A DNA stretch of 64,000 nt from an uncultured Lachnospiraceae bacterium (GCA_947177165.1 CAMWTP010000031.1:1-64000), one strand, 5' to 3'. Shown: positions 51,800-60,661, counted from the stretch's first letter. Program-made: numbers and translations. The notes: generated by a model from the letters alone, not told the origin.

Positions 51800-52543
51800 T
51801 CACCACACGATATTGTCATCGTTATCATCCCAATAAGCGCTTGGATTCTGTTTTGCATCCATTATTGCCGCTATCATGTCATCCTGCTTGCTTGGAATGT
51901 CATTGGTATTATCTCCTGTACCAATGAGGGCACTCTGGCTTCCGATTTCCGATGAACGAACGCTCACGAATTGAATCCACTGCTTCAGCTCCGTCGGATT
52001 ATTGACTTTAATAACAGCTTCCATATTTCCTGTAAATTCAGCCAGGACATTCCTATTGGCATCATCCCCTATTGCCACCGCGACCTTGATCGCTTTCTTG
52101 AACCAGTTATTCTGTTTCAGACGTTCCAGACCATGCTGGTAATTGTCAGTCGGCTCCCCGTCTGACAGCAGGAAAATGGCAGGCGCAAATGATCCGGTGG
52201 CGTCACTCATATACGCTTTCTTTGACAGCTTCTCATTTAACTGCAGACATGCCTCCCCCAGCGATGTCACGCCAGATGCATCAAGATCATTCCATCTGAA
52301 ATTTTCCGCTGCAACAGGCTCGCTTTCCATCCAGCACGTTCCTGTAGAAAAATTAAGCGTCGCTATTTTGATCTGCGCATCCGCATTACTATCGGATATA
52401 TCCTTTAGTTCCGGGACAATTTCCCTGATCGCGTTATTGACGGTACCAATCTTATCCCCAGTCATACTGCCCGATGTATCTACTACGAAGAAGAGCACCA
52501 TCGTCCTTCTTGGTATTTCTACCACATCATCATATAATCCCAT
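51800..52543 (-). CDS. vWA domain protein, TerY-like
   Basis: This von Willebrand A domain protein has 247 residues and resembles TerY of tellurite/stress loci. The MIDAS is complete: DTSGSMTGDK near residue 20, a Thr in SGVTSLGEA, and LLSDGEPTDN. TerY-type proteins are encoded with a PP2C phosphatase and a kinase (TerY-P triad), as here, and are predicted to be the kinase's target or scaffold. ATG 52543 follows AAAGGAG; the longer frame would overlap the kinase gene. Confidence 0.9.
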   Translation of the reverse strand: MGLYDDVVEIPRRTMVLFFVVDTSGSMTGDKIGTVNNAIREIVPELKDISDSNADAQIKIATLNFSTGTCWMESEPVAAENFRWNDLDASGVTSLGEACLQLNEKLSKKAYMSDATGSFAPAIFLLSDGEPTDNYQHGLERLKQNNWFKKAIKVAVAIGDDANRNVLAEFTGNMEAVIKVNNPTELKQWIQFVSVRSSEIGSQSALIGTGDNTNDIPSKQDDMIAAIMDAKQNPSAYWDDNDDNIVW

Positions 52544-52559
52544 ACTTTTATTTCTCCTT

Positions 52560-53912
52560 TCAGATAATTTCCCCAATATTTCCATTGCCAAAGTTAATTT
52601 TCAGTCCGCGCCCCATCTTGACCGTGTGACCATTCTCACACGGCTTAGTCGAGCCATTGGGCAAAATGACATTCCAGACAATACCTGAATTGTTTTTCAG
52701 CCCTACCAGTGACGGATCGCTCACACTTGTGATAATTTCTCCTTTTACTTCCTTATAATCATCGCTGTCATGCACTACATGACAGGCATATACTTGTTTT
52801 CCCGGCGATACCGCGATCTGATATTTCTTGACCTTCAGTACGGGCAGTCTCTGCATGTCATTTCCACAATTGATGCACTTGCAGGACGGCTTTGTCAAAT
52901 CCACAAACGTTTCGCTGTGACATTTACCGCACACGACTACCGCGTCGCGCAGTGCAATGAACGTACTCAGCCATTTTTTCTCCAGAACGCGCTGCTCCCT
53001 GTCCGCACCCGTCATAGACTCCCTGCTGAAAGCCTCCTCAAATACCTGATGGATAAAGGCGGGATACATCGGCCATAACCTGATCTCGTTGGTATGTACG
53101 CCCCGAATCGGTCTGTTGGAATCATCCCCAGGGTCCCATACAAAGACAGGGTCTTCACCATAGAACTTTCGTTCCAGCTCCTCCGTAAGACAGGGACACG
53201 CTGTCTTACGTCCCTCCAGCGGATGATTTCGGAACAACAACAGATACAGCACAACTGCCAGGGAAAACCTGTCTGTATGCGCATCCGGGCGTTTTTCCCT
53301 CGTGACAACCTCCGGCGCCATATACCTGCACTTGCCTGCAATCCCCAGATTCTCACGGTACGGCGCCACATTGTCATTATCACAGATCAACACATCCCCC
53401 GTCTCTGGATTCACGAAGAAATTGCCGTCATTCAGGTCCTGATAACTGTATCCCTTGTTGTGCAGCACACGGAATCCGTTTGTGATGCACAGTGCGGCGT
53501 TGAGCACTGCATCAATGCTCCCAAATTGCTCCTTTGCAAGCAGAAATCTTGAAAAATCCTTATACTCGGGCGGACGCAGTTCCATCAGATAGCCAAAGCT
53601 TCCCTCAAATTCCTCTGTAATTTCCTGTGGCCACAGAAATGCATTGGTCGGCGCGCCTTTTCTGATATTGTTCTGGATATTATCATAGAACTTTACAGAA
53701 TCTTTCAGCTTGCTGCCAAAATACCATTTGAGCGCCAGCTGCTCTCCATTGTAATTCACCCTGTATACAATACCCTGTCCTCCTTCCCCCAGTTTTTCAA
53801 CCACCTCGAGCTCCCCGCCTGATGCGGTCCTAATCTTCTGTCCTCTTTGAAATTCTTTCAATGGGTTCACCTCTTTCACATAAGTATATTGATTTAATAA
53901 CATCCGCTCCAT
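52560..53912 (-). CDS. Ser/Thr protein kinase with zinc ribbon and FHA-like C-terminus
   Basis: This is the kinase of the TerY-P-like triad, up to 450 residues. Kinase domain: Gly-rich loop KLGEGGQGIVYRV (about 40-52), Lys62 in ALKWYF, catalytic loop YSYQDLNDGNFFV (YQD for HRD) and CDND for DFG. A zinc ribbon CGKC ... CKCINCG lies near 325-350. A C-terminal beta domain (LVGLKNNSGIVWNV, KMGRGLKINFG) looks FHA-like. The start is uncertain: ATG 53912 and 53903 have poor sites, while TTG 53861 lies 8 nt after GAGG and gives MKEFQRGQK. It leads the transcript behind a promoter at 54056-54084. Confidence 0.88.
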   Translation of the reverse strand: MERMLLNQYTYVKEVNPLKEFQRGQKIRTASGGELEVVEKLGEGGQGIVYRVNYNGEQLALKWYFGSKLKDSVKFYDNIQNNIRKGAPTNAFLWPQEITEEFEGSFGYLMELRPPEYKDFSRFLLAKEQFGSIDAVLNAALCITNGFRVLHNKGYSYQDLNDGNFFVNPETGDVLICDNDNVAPYRENLGIAGKCRYMAPEVVTREKRPDAHTDRFSLAVVLYLLLFRNHPLEGRKTACPCLTEELERKFYGEDPVFVWDPGDDSNRPIRGVHTNEIRLWPMYPAFIHQVFEEAFSRESMTGADREQRVLEKKWLSTFIALRDAVVVCGKCHSETFVDLTKPSCKCINCGNDMQRLPVLKVKKYQIAVSPGKQVYACHVVHDSDDYKEVKGEIITSVSDPSLVGLKNNSGIVWNVILPNGSTKPCENGHTVKMGRGLKINFGNGNIGEII

Positions 53913-54013
53913 ATGGCCAGCGGATTCGCCGATCTGCCAAATTCGTCCTTCATCTCCGCAATTCTGATATACACATTGGATGCCTCCTGATTTTCTCTCA
54001 ATTTAATCCACAT
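53894..54013 (-). CDS. Possible 39-aa small frame ahead of the kinase
   Basis: ATG 54013, 6 nt after AAGG, opens a 39-codon frame (MWIKLRENQEASNV ... PLAIWSGCY) in the kinase leader. Its stop overlaps the upstream ATG candidates of the kinase. It may be a short leader gene coupled to kinase translation, or chance. Confidence 0.3.
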   Translation of the reverse strand: MWIKLRENQEASNVYIRIAEMKDEFGRSANPLAIWSGCY

Positions 54014-54055
54014 ATTTAACCTTGTTCCCCAAAGTATTCTTTTTGGGTATAATTC

Positions 54056-54084
54056 AGTATAACGTATTTTCGTCTGTTTTGCAA
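54056..54084 (-). promoter_or_regulatory. Promoter of the kinase-vWA-PP2C transcript
   Basis: On the minus strand TTGCAA (54079-54084), 17 nt, then TATACT (54056-54061), immediately downstream of the terminator of the GH35 gene. Confidence 0.7.
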
Positions 54085-54106
54085 CGTAAAAACATATTAG
54101 CAAAAA

Positions 54107-54156
54107 ATCCCGGTATCAGTCTCGGCTATTGGCATCCGATACTTATACCAGGATTC
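54107..54156 (-). terminator. Sequence-conserved terminator, copy 2 (GH35 gene)
   Basis: On the minus strand AATCCTGGTATAAGT pairs imperfectly with ACTGATACCGGGATT, followed by TTTTTT. Stem and loop (GCCAATAGCCGAGACT) match the copy at 48777-48826 almost base for base. Confidence 0.88.
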
Positions 54157-54249
54157 TTATCATTCATTATTTCATTTTTTCTGTACCTTTGCAGGTTCCC
54201 TCATAGCAGATGAATCTAATGTTTCTTGAGAACTGTTTCCGCTTGTACA

Positions 54250-56067
54250 TTACCCGATATCCGGCTCACTTTTCAGCTCGATCACGCCTGTCGCTTTCCC
54301 CTCTGTCTCAAACACAACAATCTCATTTTTTCCCAGTTTCAAGAGCGGCGCCGGTATATACAGACGTTTCTGCGGCCCGATCTCCCAGTATCTGCCGAGA
54401 TTAAATCCGTTCAGGAACACGCAGCCCTTTCCCCAGCCGTCAAGCTCCAGGAACGTATCGCCGGCCTCATCCACCTCAAACTCAAACCTGTAGAATGCGG
54501 GAAGCCCCTCCGTACAGCCCCTGTCAAAATCAAGCCTGTCGATGTTGTCGAGCGGCAGCGGATACATTGTCCAGTTGTAATGGATGTGACCGTTGATCTG
54601 GACACACTCTGCAATTCCTTTTCGCTGGCGTTCCATCATCGGGCCGAAATTCACGCGCCCCATATTTTCCATGAGGATATCGATCGGTGCATTCTCCGCA
54701 AAGGTAACCGGCTCATTCTGTCTCTCTTCCTCCCCGCCGGCAGCCGGCGCATTCGCATCCTGTGCCTTTTTCACCTTTCCAGCCATCACATCATACTCAT
54801 AGGCAAGTTCTGTGTCGTACAGGTTTACCACGCGCCTGTTGTCCGCAAAGATATTCGCGCGGTCATTCGCCCCCCACAGGCGGATGCGCTCGATATTCTG
54901 CTCATGCTTTAACGTTGAATGGTAGAGAATATAGCCATAATTTTGTCCACATTTTTCCATGCAGACCGGAAACTTATCCACAATCGGTTCCGACAGATTC
55001 CCAAGATTCTGAAACAGTCCTGTTTGTGACACTGCTGTCAGTTTTCCGTATGCCTTTTTCCTGATATTGGTCGTGAACTCTACCTTCGGAATCGGGGCGT
55101 ATTTGCCTATTACCTTCTGGAATTGGTAATACTTTTCGGTAAAGTCGCCTGCCTCCGTGAGCAGCGCATCATAGTCATACGAAGTCACATCCGGCGTCAG
55201 CTCATCATAATAGTTCGAACCGTTCATAAATCCGAAGTTCGTGCCGCCCTCAAACATATAGATGTTGACATGCCCCATATCCAGCATATCGTCCAAATCC
55301 TGCGGGCTATCCGGATTCCCGTGCATATGGCCGCCGTTTCCCCAGTGGTCAAACCAGCCCACCCAGAACTCCGCACACATCAGAGGACCGCTCTTGGCAT
55401 AGGGCGCGAGCACTGCAAAACGCTCTTTGGTGCGCGATCCAAAGTTTCCAGTCGGGTGGATCCCATCAAGACAGCCGCATGAGAGCGCTTCCTCAAACGG
55501 CCCGTCCGAGGTGATAAGCGGCACTGTCACACCGTGCTCCAGCATCATGTCGCGCATCGTTTCCATATAATGGGTATCATCGCCATAATATCCATACTCA
55601 TTCTCTACCTGCATCAGGATCACCGGACCGCCCTCGGTGATTTGAAGCGGTGTGATCAGCGGAAACAGTCTGTCATAGTACTCTCTGACATGCTTCAAAA
55701 ACGATTCATGACACGCGCGAAGACGCATTCCATCCTCCTGCAGCAGCCATGCCGGAAGTCCTCCAAACTCCCACTCAGCGCAAATGTAGGGCGATGGTCT
55801 GAGGATCACATACAGTCCAAGCTCCTGCGCGGTTTTTACAAACTTTACAAGGTCGTTTCTGCCTCCAAAGTCATATACGCCCTTTCTGGGCTCATGGACA
55901 TTCCATGCAATATAAGTCTCTACTGTATTGCAGCCCATCGCCTTCAATTTTTCCAGCCGGTCACGCCAGTATTCCGGCACTACGCGAAAATAATGGATAC
56001 TTCCGGATATGACCTGAAACGGCTTCCCATCTAAATAAAAATTGTCTTTAATCTCAAATCGTCCCAT
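54250..56067 (-). CDS. GH35 beta-galactosidase
   Basis: This retaining exo-beta-galactosidase has 605 residues. The TIM barrel begins FYLDGKPFQVISGSIHYFR and contains NTVETYIAWNVHEP and LRPSPYICAEWEFGGLP. The acid/base Glu is in QVENEYGYYG (about 157), the nucleophile Glu in CAEFWVGWFDHWG (about 231), with FEGGTNFGFMNG after it. C-terminal jelly-roll domains end with GFNLGRYWEIGPQKRLYIP. No signal peptide, so it is cytoplasmic. ATG 56067 follows GGGGGAG. It has its own promoter (56169-56197) and lies next to an importer. Confidence 0.95.
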   Translation of the reverse strand: MGRFEIKDNFYLDGKPFQVISGSIHYFRVVPEYWRDRLEKLKAMGCNTVETYIAWNVHEPRKGVYDFGGRNDLVKFVKTAQELGLYVILRPSPYICAEWEFGGLPAWLLQEDGMRLRACHESFLKHVREYYDRLFPLITPLQITEGGPVILMQVENEYGYYGDDTHYMETMRDMMLEHGVTVPLITSDGPFEEALSCGCLDGIHPTGNFGSRTKERFAVLAPYAKSGPLMCAEFWVGWFDHWGNGGHMHGNPDSPQDLDDMLDMGHVNIYMFEGGTNFGFMNGSNYYDELTPDVTSYDYDALLTEAGDFTEKYYQFQKVIGKYAPIPKVEFTTNIRKKAYGKLTAVSQTGLFQNLGNLSEPIVDKFPVCMEKCGQNYGYILYHSTLKHEQNIERIRLWGANDRANIFADNRRVVNLYDTELAYEYDVMAGKVKKAQDANAPAAGGEEERQNEPVTFAENAPIDILMENMGRVNFGPMMERQRKGIAECVQINGHIHYNWTMYPLPLDNIDRLDFDRGCTEGLPAFYRFEFEVDEAGDTFLELDGWGKGCVFLNGFNLGRYWEIGPQKRLYIPAPLLKLGKNEIVVFETEGKATGVIELKSEPDIG

Positions 56068-56168
56068 ATCTCTCCCCCACATTCAAGAATTGTTAAATTA
56101 TTCTGCTCAATTTACCCAGTTGTTTCTGCAGTTTCATCTTTCCTTCTCAGACCCGCTTTCGTGGCTAA

Positions 56169-56197
56169 ATCATATCACTTTCAAATACAATCGTCAA
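56169..56197 (-). promoter_or_regulatory. GH35 gene promoter
   Basis: On the minus strand TTGACG (56192-56197), 17 nt, then TATGAT (56169-56174), near-consensus and about 100 nt ahead of the GH35 start. Confidence 0.8.
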
Positions 56198-56489
56198 CGC
56201 CAAAACAATCGCGTTTTCCTACGATCCATGACTGCCGGTTTTTGCCCTTTACCTTTATTGGTTCAAGCACAAATAATGAATTTACCTCTATCAGTGTAGC
56301 ATACCTACATAATCGCCATATGGATCCTGTCAAAATCCGCATTTAAAATTTTCCTTTTCCAATAAGAATTCTCTCTTTCAACCGCCTGTTCCAAAACATC
56401 ACACAAAAAATCACTTGGATTCATCCTGTCATGTCTCCTATATTGCCAAATTCCTTACACACACTCTCTATCCTCTGCACCAGCGCTCC
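56198..56489. other. Non-coding spacer
   Basis: About 290 nt between the GH35 promoter and a structured repeat region. No gene, hairpin or repeat was recognised. Confidence 0.5.
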
Positions 56490-56645
56490 TTCTCCCCCTA
56501 CTCGCCGCGCGACCCGTGCGCCGCCTTAGCGGCATATTTCCTCTGCACGGGTCTGTGCAATCGAGTAGGAAAGAGCCATCTTTCCCTACTCGTGCGCCAG
56601 GCGTCCGTCAGCCTCTGCTGACATATTTCCTTTGGACATCCGTGT
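56490..56645 (-). repeat. Two related hairpin-forming repeat units
   Basis: On the minus strand two units share AGGAAATATG followed by a small hairpin (GCCGCTAAGGCGGC in one, GTCAGCAGAGGCTGAC in the other) and end in GAGTAGG. In the unit nearer GH35, ACCCGTGC and GCACGGGT pair around the whole, and CCTACTCG/CGAGTAGG pair outside. Unit spacing is about 85 nt. It looks like a dispersed structured repeat rather than a gene. Confidence 0.7.
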
Positions 56646-56649
56646 GCAT

Positions 56650-56683
56650 AAAAAGGAGGATATGACAGTAGTCATACCCTCCT
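56650..56683 (-). terminator. Intrinsic terminator of the sugar ABC operon
   Basis: On the minus strand AGGAGGGTATGAC pairs with GTCATATCCTCCT around TACT and runs into TTTTTAT, 28 nt past the binding-protein stop. Confidence 0.92.
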
Positions 56684-56710
56684 AAGCTGCGAAACCGTCA
56701 CTGCAGATTT

Positions 56711-58414
56711 TTATTTATAAAGCTCATCAAACTGTCTCTGTAACTCTGCTGTAACCTCATCGATACCTGCTGCCTTCAATGCGGACTGATACTCTGCAAC
56801 GATATCCTCTGCTGTTCCGGAATATTTGCCGAATGCGATCTGCTTCATGTAGTTCGTCGTAATCTCATTAATATTGTTGATCTGTGAACGGATATTGTCA
56901 ACTTCTGCTACGAACTGGCCATACGGATACTCGATTTTAATCTTGTCATACTCATCATACAATGCGTTGATCTTATCCCAGTCGCGTGTCGCATCGAGAA
57001 TCTCAAGGTCATCGTTACGTCCCCACCAGTAGTTCGTAGTTCCATTGATGTTATCTGTATCCTGGTTGTAGCCTTCCGGTGTTGTTCTCAGACCATCAGC
57101 TGTCACTTCATAAGAAACACCCTCAATACCATAGCAGAACAGCTTGTAGCAGTCCGGATCGTTTCTCAGCAAATCGTATACCATCAGTGCTCTCTCCGGA
57201 TTCTTGCTGCCTGCAGAGATTGCCATTGCGCCATGTGTGATAGACAGTGCCGTCACATTGCCGGTCTCCTGACCAAAATAGAAGAATCCTGTCTCTGCAT
57301 TCGGGTCATCGTCGTAAATTGTGTTGGCAGGTGTGTGGCTTACCAGATCTGTCCATGTCTGTGTATGATGCTGCTCTGCTGCAACCTTTCCGATTCTGTA
57401 GTCATCACGGTTTGTTGAGGAGGTATTGTTCAGAACGTCTGTCTGCCATACGCCGATCTCATCCCATTCCTTCATCATCTTCGCAAACTCTACAAGAGAA
57501 TCTGTGTCTGTCACAAACGGAGAATATACTGTGTAGAGATCACTTCTTGTGCCGCCCCACATTGCTGCGGAGTTGATACCGTCGATAGGTACATAGTCAG
57601 AGTGGGAAGCGATCCAGCCGCCTGCCATCTGTGCATACTGCGTACCATCTGAATCCCAGGGAGTAATGTCAGGATATGTCTCCTTTACATATCTGAAGTA
57701 AGTCGTCAGATCTTCCCAGCTCTTTACACCGTCTGAAAGACCGGCAGCCTTTGCCCAGTCAAGTCGATAGATGAAACCATGGTTGGTCCACTGTGCGTAA
57801 TTGTCCTCAGGAATCAGATAAATCTCACCGTCATACTTGCAAAGCTCCCAGTTCTCAGCCGGAACGCTTGCCCAGGTCTTCGGTGCATAAGTCTTTAACA
57901 TATCCTCTGACAGCTCTAAGAATGCGCCGTTTTTGGAGTTTGGCCACGCGTCCAGCCAGTCGGAAGCTGTTCCGACAAGGTCTACAGTACCATCCATCTG
58001 CGCCAGTGTCAGGTTGTAGTTAGAGAGATAATCTGTCCAGCTGATGAAGTAAGTCTGCAGCTCTGCGTTGCACTTCTCTGTCAGAATCTTATTCAGCTCT
58101 GTCATCATCTCATCATATTTTTCCTTTGTTCCGGTCGGTGTCTCACCGGTTGTCATATATGTAATGACAACATGCTCTGATGTGTCCACATTTGCCCACG
58201 GATCATCGGATGAAGCCGCTGCATCACTGCCAGAAGCGTTATCCGATGACGCATTGTCTGCAGATGCGTTGTCATTGGATGAAGATGAATCTGCCGCTGT
58301 CGGTGTGTCACTTGCATTTGAGTTGGAATCTGAGTCCGAATTTCCGCCGCAGCCTGCTGTAAGCCCGGCAATCATAGTGGTTGTCAATAATAATGCCAAT
58401 ACTTTCTTTTTCAT
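56711..58414 (-). CDS. Sugar ABC transporter substrate-binding lipoprotein (LplA type)
   Basis: This extracytoplasmic receptor for oligosaccharides has 567 residues. The signal peptide ends in lipobox LTAGC (Cys22), followed by a Ser/Asp/Asn/Ala-rich linker to about residue 72. A large family-1 binding domain follows, with HVVITYMTTGETPTGTKEKYDEM, GTASDWLDAWPNSKNGAFLELSEDML and NPERALMVYDLLRNDPD, as in LplA-like receptors. It is third in the operon after two permeases. The 160-nt gap upstream holds several hairpins, including a terminator-like one, so its expression may differ from the permeases. Confidence 0.94.
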   Translation of the reverse strand: MKKKVLALLLTTTMIAGLTAGCGGNSDSDSNSNASDTPTAADSSSSNDNASADNASSDNASGSDAAASSDDPWANVDTSEHVVITYMTTGETPTGTKEKYDEMMTELNKILTEKCNAELQTYFISWTDYLSNYNLTLAQMDGTVDLVGTASDWLDAWPNSKNGAFLELSEDMLKTYAPKTWASVPAENWELCKYDGEIYLIPEDNYAQWTNHGFIYRLDWAKAAGLSDGVKSWEDLTTYFRYVKETYPDITPWDSDGTQYAQMAGGWIASHSDYVPIDGINSAAMWGGTRSDLYTVYSPFVTDTDSLVEFAKMMKEWDEIGVWQTDVLNNTSSTNRDDYRIGKVAAEQHHTQTWTDLVSHTPANTIYDDDPNAETGFFYFGQETGNVTALSITHGAMAISAGSKNPERALMVYDLLRNDPDCYKLFCYGIEGVSYEVTADGLRTTPEGYNQDTDNINGTTNYWWGRNDDLEILDATRDWDKINALYDEYDKIKIEYPYGQFVAEVDNIRSQINNINEITTNYMKQIAFGKYSGTAEDIVAEYQSALKAAGIDEVTAELQRQFDELYK

Positions 58415-58523
58415 TTTTTGTCCTCCTGTTATCTTTTATTTGCTTATCTCCGCTCCCGCGGAGCTATCGCCTCAAATATATGTTATACCCGAAAGAACGC
58501 TGCCCTTTGCGTTCTTCTAAAAA

Positions 58524-58570
58524 CTTAGCAGGTCTTAGGCGGCGTATTTTGACGCCTTAGAGCTGCTTAG
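58524..58570 (-). terminator. Terminator-like hairpin between permease and receptor genes
   Basis: On the minus strand CTAAGCAG pairs with CTGCTAAG (one mismatch), enclosing CTAAGGCG/CGCCTAAG, and is followed by TTTTT. Two smaller hairpins, GAAAGAACGC with GCGTTCTTC and CTCCGC with GCGGAG, follow before the receptor gene. This points to partial termination or RNA processing. Confidence 0.7.
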
Positions 58571-58574
58571 TTAT

Positions 58575-59501
58575 TTAGCCCTTCACAGCACCAACAGTGA
58601 TGCCGCTGATAAAATACTTCTGTACAAACGGGTACAGCAGAACGATCGGCCCTGTTGCGAGCACAGCGTTCGCCATCTTAACGCTCTCCTGCGGGATATC
58701 CGCAAGGTTGATAAACTGACCTGCAACGGAATTCTTCAAGGCGTCTGTCTTGTTCACGATCTCATACAGTGTAAACTGCAAAGGCTTTACTGCTACTCTT
58801 GAGCTCAGGAACAGTGATGACTGATACCACTCGTTCCAGTAACCTAATGCCAGAAACAGTCCGATGGTCGCAAGCGCCGGCTTTAACATCGGCAGAATCA
58901 GGGACACGAAAATTCTCATATCGCCCGCGCCGTCAATTTTTCCAGACTCTGTAATCTCGTGCGGAATTGATTTGACGAAATTCTTCATCAGGATAATCAG
59001 CCATGGTGACATCAGCAGCGGCAGGAGCACTGCCAGATAGCTGTCTTTCAGATGATAGGTCTGTGTCATCAGCAGGTAATACGGCGCAAGTCCCGCCTGG
59101 AACAGACTTGTAAAGTATATGAAAAATGATATCGCGTTGCGGAACGGAAAATCCTTTCTCTGCAGTGCGTAACCTGTCATCGAGATGATGGATAATCCAA
59201 CAGCTGTTCCAACGACTGTCAGAAGAATCGTCACCAGATAAGACAACCAGATTCCACCGCTCTTTGTGACCATGTTATACGCGGTCAGCGTGATTTCCTT
59301 TGGCAGGAACTGCACACCTTCCGCCCTGATCACGGACTCACTGGTGAAGGATGTGCTGACAATGATGATAAACGGTACGATACAGCAGACAGAATAGAGT
59401 GTCAGGAACACATATCCAAATCCCCTGATAATTTTATCCGAAGTGCCAAGCTTCACCTTGGCGCCTGATTCCATAAGGTCTTTGTCTTCTTTCTTTGCCA
59501 T
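58575..59501 (-). CDS. Carbohydrate ABC permease (LplC/MalG type)
   Basis: This is the second membrane subunit of the sugar importer. It has 308 residues with about six hydrophobic segments starting GFGYVFLTLYSVCCIVPFIIIV. The EAA loop is ESGKIDGAGDMRIFVSLILPMLKP near residue 185. The C-terminal PFVQKYFISGITVGAVKG is characteristic of this subfamily. It starts after AGGAGGAG and is 15 nt behind the first permease. No ATPase gene is present, as usual where MsmK-type ATPases are shared. Confidence 0.95.
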   Translation of the reverse strand: MAKKEDKDLMESGAKVKLGTSDKIIRGFGYVFLTLYSVCCIVPFIIIVSTSFTSESVIRAEGVQFLPKEITLTAYNMVTKSGGIWLSYLVTILLTVVGTAVGLSIISMTGYALQRKDFPFRNAISFFIYFTSLFQAGLAPYYLLMTQTYHLKDSYLAVLLPLLMSPWLIILMKNFVKSIPHEITESGKIDGAGDMRIFVSLILPMLKPALATIGLFLALGYWNEWYQSSLFLSSRVAVKPLQFTLYEIVNKTDALKNSVAGQFINLADIPQESVKMANAVLATGPIVLLYPFVQKYFISGITVGAVKG

Positions 59502-59516
59502 GTTGCTCCTCCTCTC

Positions 59517-60473
59517 TTAAAACAGTGAATAATCTGGTTCTATTTTCTTTACGATAAAGTTCACAGTCATAACGATGATAAATCCAATCACGGACTGGTA
59601 CAGACCCACTGCGGATGCTGTAGAGAAGTTAAAGTCTGTCATCGTCGCACGATATACATAGGTCTCAATGATATCTGTCGTGTTATAGAGAATCGGATTC
59701 GTGCCTACGATATTGTAGAACAGTCCGAAGTTGCCTTTTACGATGCCGCCGAGCGCGAACAGAAGCAGGATAACAATCGTCGGCTTGAGGCTCGGAAGGA
59801 TTATGTAGCGGATTCTCTGGAAACCGTTTGCACCGTCCACTTTTGCAGCTTCCATCATCTCACCGTCGATACCCATGATCGCCGCAAAGTACACGACGGA
59901 GTTGTAACCGGTCTGCTGCCACAGATACACGATAATCATAATCGGCGGCCAGACATTTGGATTGGAGTACGGCTGCCACCGCTCCAGACCAAGACTCGTC
60001 AGAATACCATTCACAAAACCTGTGTCGTAGTTGAGCAGGTTGAACACCAGAATACCTACCAGAACCTGTGAGATAAAGTACGGCAGGAACATGATCGTCT
60101 GGGAAATTTTCTTGAACCATTTGCTGCGCATCTCGTTCAGAAGAATTGCCACAAATACTGCCAGGAAATTGCCAAGTATGATAAAGGCCAGATTGTACAA
60201 AATTGTATTCTTGGTCAGACTTAACAGCTTTCCTGAGGTGGCAAGAAACTTGAAGTTATCCAGGCCGATAAACTTGCTTCCGAAAATCCCGTCCCTGTAG
60301 TTGTACTTTACAAATGCAACCCAGATACCGGGCATCGGCGCATAGCTGAATGCCAGAAAAAACAGAACAGCGGGAAGACACATCAGAAGCAGAACTCTGT
60401 ATTTCTTTACTTTCTGGAAAAAGGTGAGGCTCGAATTATAATTGCTCTTCACCCTGGTTTTTGTTTTCCCCAT
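59517..60473 (-). CDS. Sugar ABC permease (LplB type)
   Basis: This is the first membrane subunit of the importer, with 318 residues and six hydrophobic segments. LLLMCLPAVLFFLAFSYAPMPGIWVAF opens the membrane part, and the EAA loop is EAAKVDGANGFQRIRYIILPSLKP near residue 225. The ending NFIVKKIEPDYSLF is usual for LplB. ATG 60473 follows GAGGGAGG; the longer frame reaches into the operator region and is rejected. First gene of the operon, behind a LacI-type operator. Confidence 0.95.
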   Translation of the reverse strand: MGKTKTRVKSNYNSSLTFFQKVKKYRVLLLMCLPAVLFFLAFSYAPMPGIWVAFVKYNYRDGIFGSKFIGLDNFKFLATSGKLLSLTKNTILYNLAFIILGNFLAVFVAILLNEMRSKWFKKISQTIMFLPYFISQVLVGILVFNLLNYDTGFVNGILTSLGLERWQPYSNPNVWPPIMIIVYLWQQTGYNSVVYFAAIMGIDGEMMEAAKVDGANGFQRIRYIILPSLKPTIVILLLFALGGIVKGNFGLFYNIVGTNPILYNTTDIIETYVYRATMTDFNFSTASAVGLYQSVIGFIIVMTVNFIVKKIEPDYSLF

Positions 60474-60507
60474 TGTATTACCTCCCTCATTTTTAAATTG
60501 ACTACTC

Positions 60508-60556
60508 GAAACCGATTTCATATTTAAATAATATTACTATTGTTGGCAAAAGTCAA
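60508..60556 (-). promoter_or_regulatory. Sugar ABC promoter with LacI-type operator
   Basis: On the minus strand TTGACT (60551-60556), 17 nt, then TATTAT (60528-60533). Just downstream GAAATCGGTTTC (60508-60519), a near-perfect palindrome centred on CG, is a typical LacI/GalR-family operator at the start point. Confidence 0.85.
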
Positions 60557-60661
60557 TATATTTTTGTTTTCAGGAAGAAACATTTCATTGTTTTCACATT
60601 ATTTAATGCCTATTTTTGTGCATATTGCACATCACCCCTCTTGTTCATTCTATTCAAACAC

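Noticed and set aside
36429-54156. The signalling island as a prophage or transposon
   Set aside because: No integrase, transposase, terminal repeats or phage structural genes were seen; its edges are ordinary terminators.
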